From Candidatus Peregrinibacteria bacterium CG_4_10_14_0_2_um_filter_43_11 (GTDB lineage: Bacteria > Patescibacteriota > Gracilibacteria > UM-FILTER-43-11), in the NCBI GenBank assembly GCA_002792495.1, contig PFOK01000033.1, forward strand, positions 1 to 8,428: DNA of 8,428 nucleotides, in the 5' to 3' direction. Shown here piece by piece: positions 6,191-8,428 of the stretch (position 1 is its first letter; each line of letters begins with the position of its first letter). A program made the translations under genes and the position numbers. The notes beneath the pieces were generated by a model. That model worked only from the letters and a program-made list of their open reading frames with translations, did no database searches and was not told the origin of the DNA.

Positions 6191-6221
6191 TTCGTCATTT
6201 TTAATTCGTAATTGAATAGAC

Positions 6222-6434
6222 ATGCCTGGAAAAGCAAGACCCGGAAAAATCAAAAGCTCAAGCAGTGCCAAAAAACGTTTCAAAAAGACGGGTAAAAATC
6301 AATTTGCGCAGCAAAAAGCCTCTCACAATCATTTGTTACAACAAAAATCCAAAAGGCAAAAGCGATTGGCCGGCAAGACCATCATTACAAATAAGGCTTA
6401 TCTGAAAGTGCTCAAACGGCTTCTTCCGAATTAA
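6222..6434 (+). CDS. rpmI: 50S ribosomal protein L35
   Basis: L35 is a small basic protein of the large ribosomal subunit. The 70-residue product has the family core SSSSAKKRFKKTGKNQF (12-28), the His-containing stretch ASHNHLL (33-39) followed by a basic run KSKRQKRLAGK, and an ending YLKVLKRLLPN. The N-terminus MPGKARPGKIK is a little longer than the common MPKMKTH form. It lies 31 bases after infC and 27 before rplT, in the conserved infC-rpmI-rplT order, and is probably one transcript with them. There is no Shine-Dalgarno sequence before ATG 6222. Confidence 0.96.
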   Translation: MPGKARPGKIKSSSSAKKRFKKTGKNQFAQQKASHNHLLQQKSKRQKRLAGKTIITNKAYLKVLKRLLPN

Positions 6435-6461
6435 TTTTAACATTTGTAACTTACCTTTATC

Positions 6462-6950
6462 ATGCCCAGAGTAAAACGCGGAGTAACGGCTCGTGCTCGT
6501 CATAAAAAAATCTTCAAACTTGTCAAAGGGTTTCGTGGAAAACGTAAGAATGTTTTTAAACTGGCCAAAAACGCAGTCATGAAAGCCGGACAAAACGCCT
6601 ACCGTGACAGACGCTTGAAAAAACGTAGTTTTCACCGGTTATGGATTTTGCGTATCAACGCGGCTTGCCGTCAAAACGACATGAAATACAGCCGTTTCGT
6701 GTATGGCTTGGAATTGGCCGGAATTTTGATCAACCGCAAAATGCTCTCGGAATTAGCCTCCAACAACCCGGAAATATTTAAAGAATTGGTAGAAAAAGCA
6801 AAAGCGACATTGCCTCCGGAAGGTCAAGCCCCTGATTTGGAAGTAATAAAAAAACGACTTGAAAAGGGGAAAGTCAAAAAAGAAAAAACACCTAAAGATG
6901 AGGAAGAAGCCGAAAAAGAAGTAATGGCCGATGAAAAAGTGGAAGCTTAG
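6462..6950 (+). CDS. rplT: 50S ribosomal protein L20 with C-terminal extension
   Basis: L20 binds 23S rRNA early in 50S assembly, and in other bacteria represses its own operon. Residues 1-60 form the basic rRNA-binding arm (MPRVKRGVTARARHKKIFKL, GFRGKRKN, AYRDRRLKKRSFH). Residues 60-118 form the globular domain (LWILRINAACRQNDMKYSRF, AGILINRKMLSELA, FKELVEKAKATL). Bacterial L20 normally ends near residue 118; here about 44 more residues follow, first PPEGQAPDLEVIKKRLEKG, then a Lys/Glu-rich, probably disordered tail (KVKKEKTPKDEEEAEKEV and on). The extension is in frame with no sign of frameshift. It is the last gene of the operon, with a terminator 20 bases after the stop. No Shine-Dalgarno sequence is seen before ATG 6462. 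Confidence 0.97.
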   Translation: MPRVKRGVTARARHKKIFKLVKGFRGKRKNVFKLAKNAVMKAGQNAYRDRRLKKRSFHRLWILRINAACRQNDMKYSRFVYGLELAGILINRKMLSELASNNPEIFKELVEKAKATLPPEGQAPDLEVIKKRLEKGKVKKEKTPKDEEEAEKEVMADEKVEA

Positions 6951-6969
6951 TCATTTGGAATAAAAAATA

Positions 6970-7000
6970 AAAAACCCGATTGAATTTCAGTCGGGTTTTT
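6970..7000 (+). terminator. Rho-independent terminator of the infC-rpmI-rplT operon
   Basis: AAAAACCCGA (6970-6979) pairs with TCGGGTTTTT (6991-7000); the stem extends inward through a T-G pair and TGA/TCA to a very short loop. The A-run on the left side means it may also stop transcription from the minus strand, where the transposase remnant ends at 7045. Confidence 0.92.
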
Positions 7001-7044
7001 AAAAAAAATGAATTTAAGTGTATTAGATCATTAGAAAACCTGAC

Positions 7045-7499
7045 TTAACTGACATTGTTTTTCGGTTGAGCTGTTTTAATGATTTGTGAAACTTTTTTAT
7101 CAATATCCCATTTCAATTTTACAGGGTCTAGTTTAGCATAAATCTTCCTTAGTTCTTCTTTTTTCTCCTCCGGTACCTCATCGCACTCCAGTACACGTTG
7201 ATACGGGGTTTTGGGAGTGTCATATTCGCGTTTGTATTTCGCACCCACTCTCACCTTTTTTTAAGTTTCATCGTGGGCTGGAAGAAGTTGAGATATAGTC
7301 GTAATTCGTTGTCATATAAATCATTTATGAGATCGAGTTGGAATTGTGTGTCAAAACGGTCATAGCCCAGTATTTTACGAACCAGTGGCCAGTTCTTTTG
7401 TTCAATATGAGCATTATCTTTTTTCATGTAAGGCCTGCTCCTTGTAAACTCAATATTATTTTCATCACAATAAGATCGCCCCAGAAAAGTGAAAAACAA
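7045..7499 (-). pseudogene. Remnant of a DDE (integrase-core) transposase, frameshifted and 5'-truncated
   Basis: Two minus-strand reading frames join to make the C-terminal part of one transposase. The first (7499-7251, 82 residues) holds IEFTRSRPYMKKDNAHIEQKNW, in which the Glu of NAHIEQKNW is the third acidic residue of the DDE site, then LYLNFFQPTMKL. The second (7254-7045) continues with VRVGAKYKREYDTPKTPYQRVL and a final helix LDPVKLKWDIDKKV. The break falls in a run of seven A residues (minus strand; T7 at 7256-7262 on plus): one extra A would restore the family's reading K-L-K-K-K-V-R-V-G-A. Upstream (to about 7530) only traces such as NKKNFLFFTFLG remain, and the stretch expected to hold the second Asp (DNGSEF type) is missing. 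About 150 of some 400 residues survive. I recognise the type as the rve/integrase-core group but cannot name the IS. No terminal inverted repeats were found. Confidence 0.82.
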
Positions 7500-7605
7500 A
7501 AAGTTCTTTTTATTCCGTATTGCTATGATTTATGGGTGAATTACTTTCTCGGAGAAAAAATCTCGTGATCCATCATTGCAGGATGAATAAAATATAAAAA
7601 AAATT

Positions 7606-7614
7606 TGCTATAAT
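7606..7614 (+). promoter_or_regulatory. Extended -10 promoter of the unknown gene at 7657
   Basis: TGCTATAAT is a perfect extended -10 element, with TATAAT at 7609-7614. No good -35 box stands at the usual distance, which is normal for extended -10 promoters. Transcription would start near 7621, giving a leader of about 36 bases. The block 7605-7620 matches 684-699 upstream of gltX at 14 of 16 positions. Confidence 0.7.
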
Positions 7615-7656
7615 ACAAAATAAGCTATATCATAACACCCTTAACCAAATATAAAT

Positions 7657-8109
7657 ATGGTCGCAGATCACATCCATTTTGAGCTTATTCGAGCAGAAAC
7701 ACTGCAGCAAAGATTAAAAGAAGCCGTTGACGCAGAACAAAGAGCTAAAGTGTGCGAAAACGCCCGCACGGCGTTACTGGTGGCACTTAACCATCCGGAT
7801 CGGGATATACAAAAAATGGCTGAAAATGAGAGGCACGAAATCACACAATTAATAGGGGGCGATGTGCCAAATGATAGAGATGCAATACATTATGCTAGAC
7901 AATTTTTCTTTACACAATATTCACAAATCAATGTGCTAAGCGGGATAGCAGGGGGGCTTGAAGAAAGCTCAGCTGCCTATTATAGAGACATAAAAAAAAA
8001 ATTAATTCTCTATGGATATTTGGACGAAGCCGGAAAGCCAACCAAAGCCGGAGAGGCATTAGTAGCATTGCATAAAGCAGATGAACAAAATCGAAAAGCA
8101 GGCGAATAA
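7657..8109 (+). CDS. Hypothetical protein, 150 aa, possible winged-helix-like C-terminus
   Basis: I do not recognise this protein. It starts ATG 7657 after an A-rich, Shine-Dalgarno-free leader and ends TAA at 8107-8109. Residues 1-65 are strongly helical and charged (ETLQQRLKEAVDAEQRAK), probably two amphipathic helices. A central part (72-100) contains HYARQFFFTQYSQINVL. The C-terminal part YYRDIKKKLILYGYLDEAG (108-126) then KPTKAGEALVALHK resembles the recognition-helix and wing pattern of small winged-helix proteins, but this is only a pattern impression. There is no signal peptide or membrane helix. It has its own promoter, stands alone, and lies beside a degraded transposase, so it may be accessory DNA. 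Codon use looks ordinary and the frame is clean, so I believe it is expressed. Confidence 0.7.
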   Translation: MVADHIHFELIRAETLQQRLKEAVDAEQRAKVCENARTALLVALNHPDRDIQKMAENERHEITQLIGGDVPNDRDAIHYARQFFFTQYSQINVLSGIAGGLEESSAAYYRDIKKKLILYGYLDEAGKPTKAGEALVALHKADEQNRKAGE

Positions 8110-8241
8110 AAGTACCGAAACTCTTTGATCGGGGTTTTCTGAAAATGAAGCTTAATAGAATCGGTCTCCGGCTCATCAAAGCTAAATTATTTATACTTAA
8201 AATGAATCACTTAAAATATTATTGGAAACCAATCTGAAGCC
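8110..8241. other. Gap after the unknown gene, with weak inverted repeats
   Basis: CCGA (8115-8118) and TCGG (8129-8132) followed by GGTTTTCT form a weak terminator-like hairpin; an alternative stem pairs AAACTC (8118-8123) with GGGTTT (8132-8137). CTTTGAT (8123-8129) is also repeated inverted as ATCAAAG (8175-8181), 45 bases apart. A TATACT at 8192-8197 could be a -10 box but has no -35 partner. Nothing else is seen. Confidence 0.3.
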
Positions 8242-8373
8242 ATGGCCACTGGTATAATAGAAAAACTCGAAGCCACTCTAAGCCAGTTAGCCACGAGAGT
8301 AATTCAGAAAATCCGTAAATCTTTAGCAAGAATAGGGGAAAACGGAACTATAATCGATACACTATATAGCTAA
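8242..8373 (+). CDS. Possible small protein, 43 aa
   Basis: ATG 8242 to TAA 8371-8373 encodes 43 residues beginning MATGIIEKLEATLSQLATRV and ending in GTIIDTLYS. Residues 4-32 would form one amphipathic basic helix (VIQKIRKSLARIG), with no membrane span. There is no Shine-Dalgarno sequence, which is not informative here because the confirmed genes lack one too. An extended -10-like TGGTATAAT (8250-8258) lies inside its first codons, which argues either for a promoter in this place or for chance. It ends 11 bases before the promoter at 8385. I cannot assign a function, and it may be a fortuitous ORF. Confidence 0.4.
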   Translation: MATGIIEKLEATLSQLATRVIQKIRKSLARIGENGTIIDTLYS

Positions 8374-8384
8374 TTCATTATAAT

Positions 8385-8413
8385 TTGGCATATGATAATT
8401 TTTGGGATATAAT
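8385..8413 (+). promoter_or_regulatory. Promoter for a gene beyond the right edge
   Basis: TTGGCA (8385-8390) and a perfect TATAAT (8408-8413) are exactly 17 bases apart. Transcription would start near 8420 and run out of the window; the gene it serves is not visible. It is among the best-formed promoters here. Confidence 0.7.
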
Positions 8414-8428
8414 GGAGTCATATTCAAT

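Noticed and set aside
7250..7265. Programmed -1 frameshift site for the transposase
   Set aside because: The A7 run is in the wrong register for the classic A-AAA-AAG heptamer, and the gene has lost its N-terminal part; decay is simpler.
7338..7568. 76-codon plus-strand frame opposite the transposase remnant
   Set aside because: It is the antisense of the recognisable transposase fragment and has no supporting signals.
8250..8258. TGGTATAAT as a second promoter within the small ORF
   Set aside because: No -35 at proper distance and no downstream gene before the much better promoter at 8385; kept only as a doubt about the small ORF.
1..8428. UGA recoded as glycine (code 25)
   Set aside because: gltX and murB end at TGA at the expected family C-termini, murB with a tandem TAA, and no full-length gene has internal TGA; in the transposase remnant a frameshift, not read-through, restores the family sequence.

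Overview
The window looks like chromosomal DNA of a small-genome bacterium, most likely a member of the Candidate Phyla Radiation (Patescibacteria), perhaps near Peregrinibacteria. This is inference from protein character (compact housekeeping genes, an L20 with an extended tail, an IF3 with a lysine-rich linker, a YggT/PgeF/NnrD/MurB cluster) and from the near absence of Shine-Dalgarno sequences. Full-length genes end at TGA (gltX, murB) and none has an in-frame TGA, so the standard code applies and the UGA=Gly code of Gracilibacteria/Absconditabacteria does not.

Layout, left to right. Positions 1-111 are the C-terminus of a cyclophilin-type peptidyl-prolyl isomerase, closed by a strong terminator. 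An unknown 147-residue helical protein follows (188-631). A promoter at 664-693 then opens a same-strand run: gltX (TTG start), a REP-associated tyrosine transposase (RAYT) wedged between gltX and murB, murB, nnrD, pgeF and yggT. A new promoter at 5609-5637 drives the ribosomal/translation operon infC-rpmI-rplT, which ends at a clear terminator (6970-7000). infC lacks an ATG at its true N-terminus and probably starts at ATT 5687.

The right-hand 1.4 kb is accessory. It holds a frameshifted C-terminal fragment of a DDE (integrase-core) transposase on the minus strand, then an unknown 150-residue gene with its own extended -10 promoter, a possible 43-residue small ORF, and a well-formed promoter at the right edge for a gene outside the window.

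Functionally, MurB and PgeF both act on peptidoglycan precursors, NnrD repairs hydrated NAD(P)H, YggT is a small membrane protein, and gltX/infC/rpmI/rplT serve translation. The most notable signals are a REP-like palindrome, with a 15-bp partial duplication, inside the reading frame of the RAYT gene; a conserved 16-nt promoter block shared by gltX and an unknown gene; the non-ATG infC start; and lack of Shine-Dalgarno sequences across the window. I found no tRNA, rRNA or CRISPR array, and no convincing new multi-gene system.
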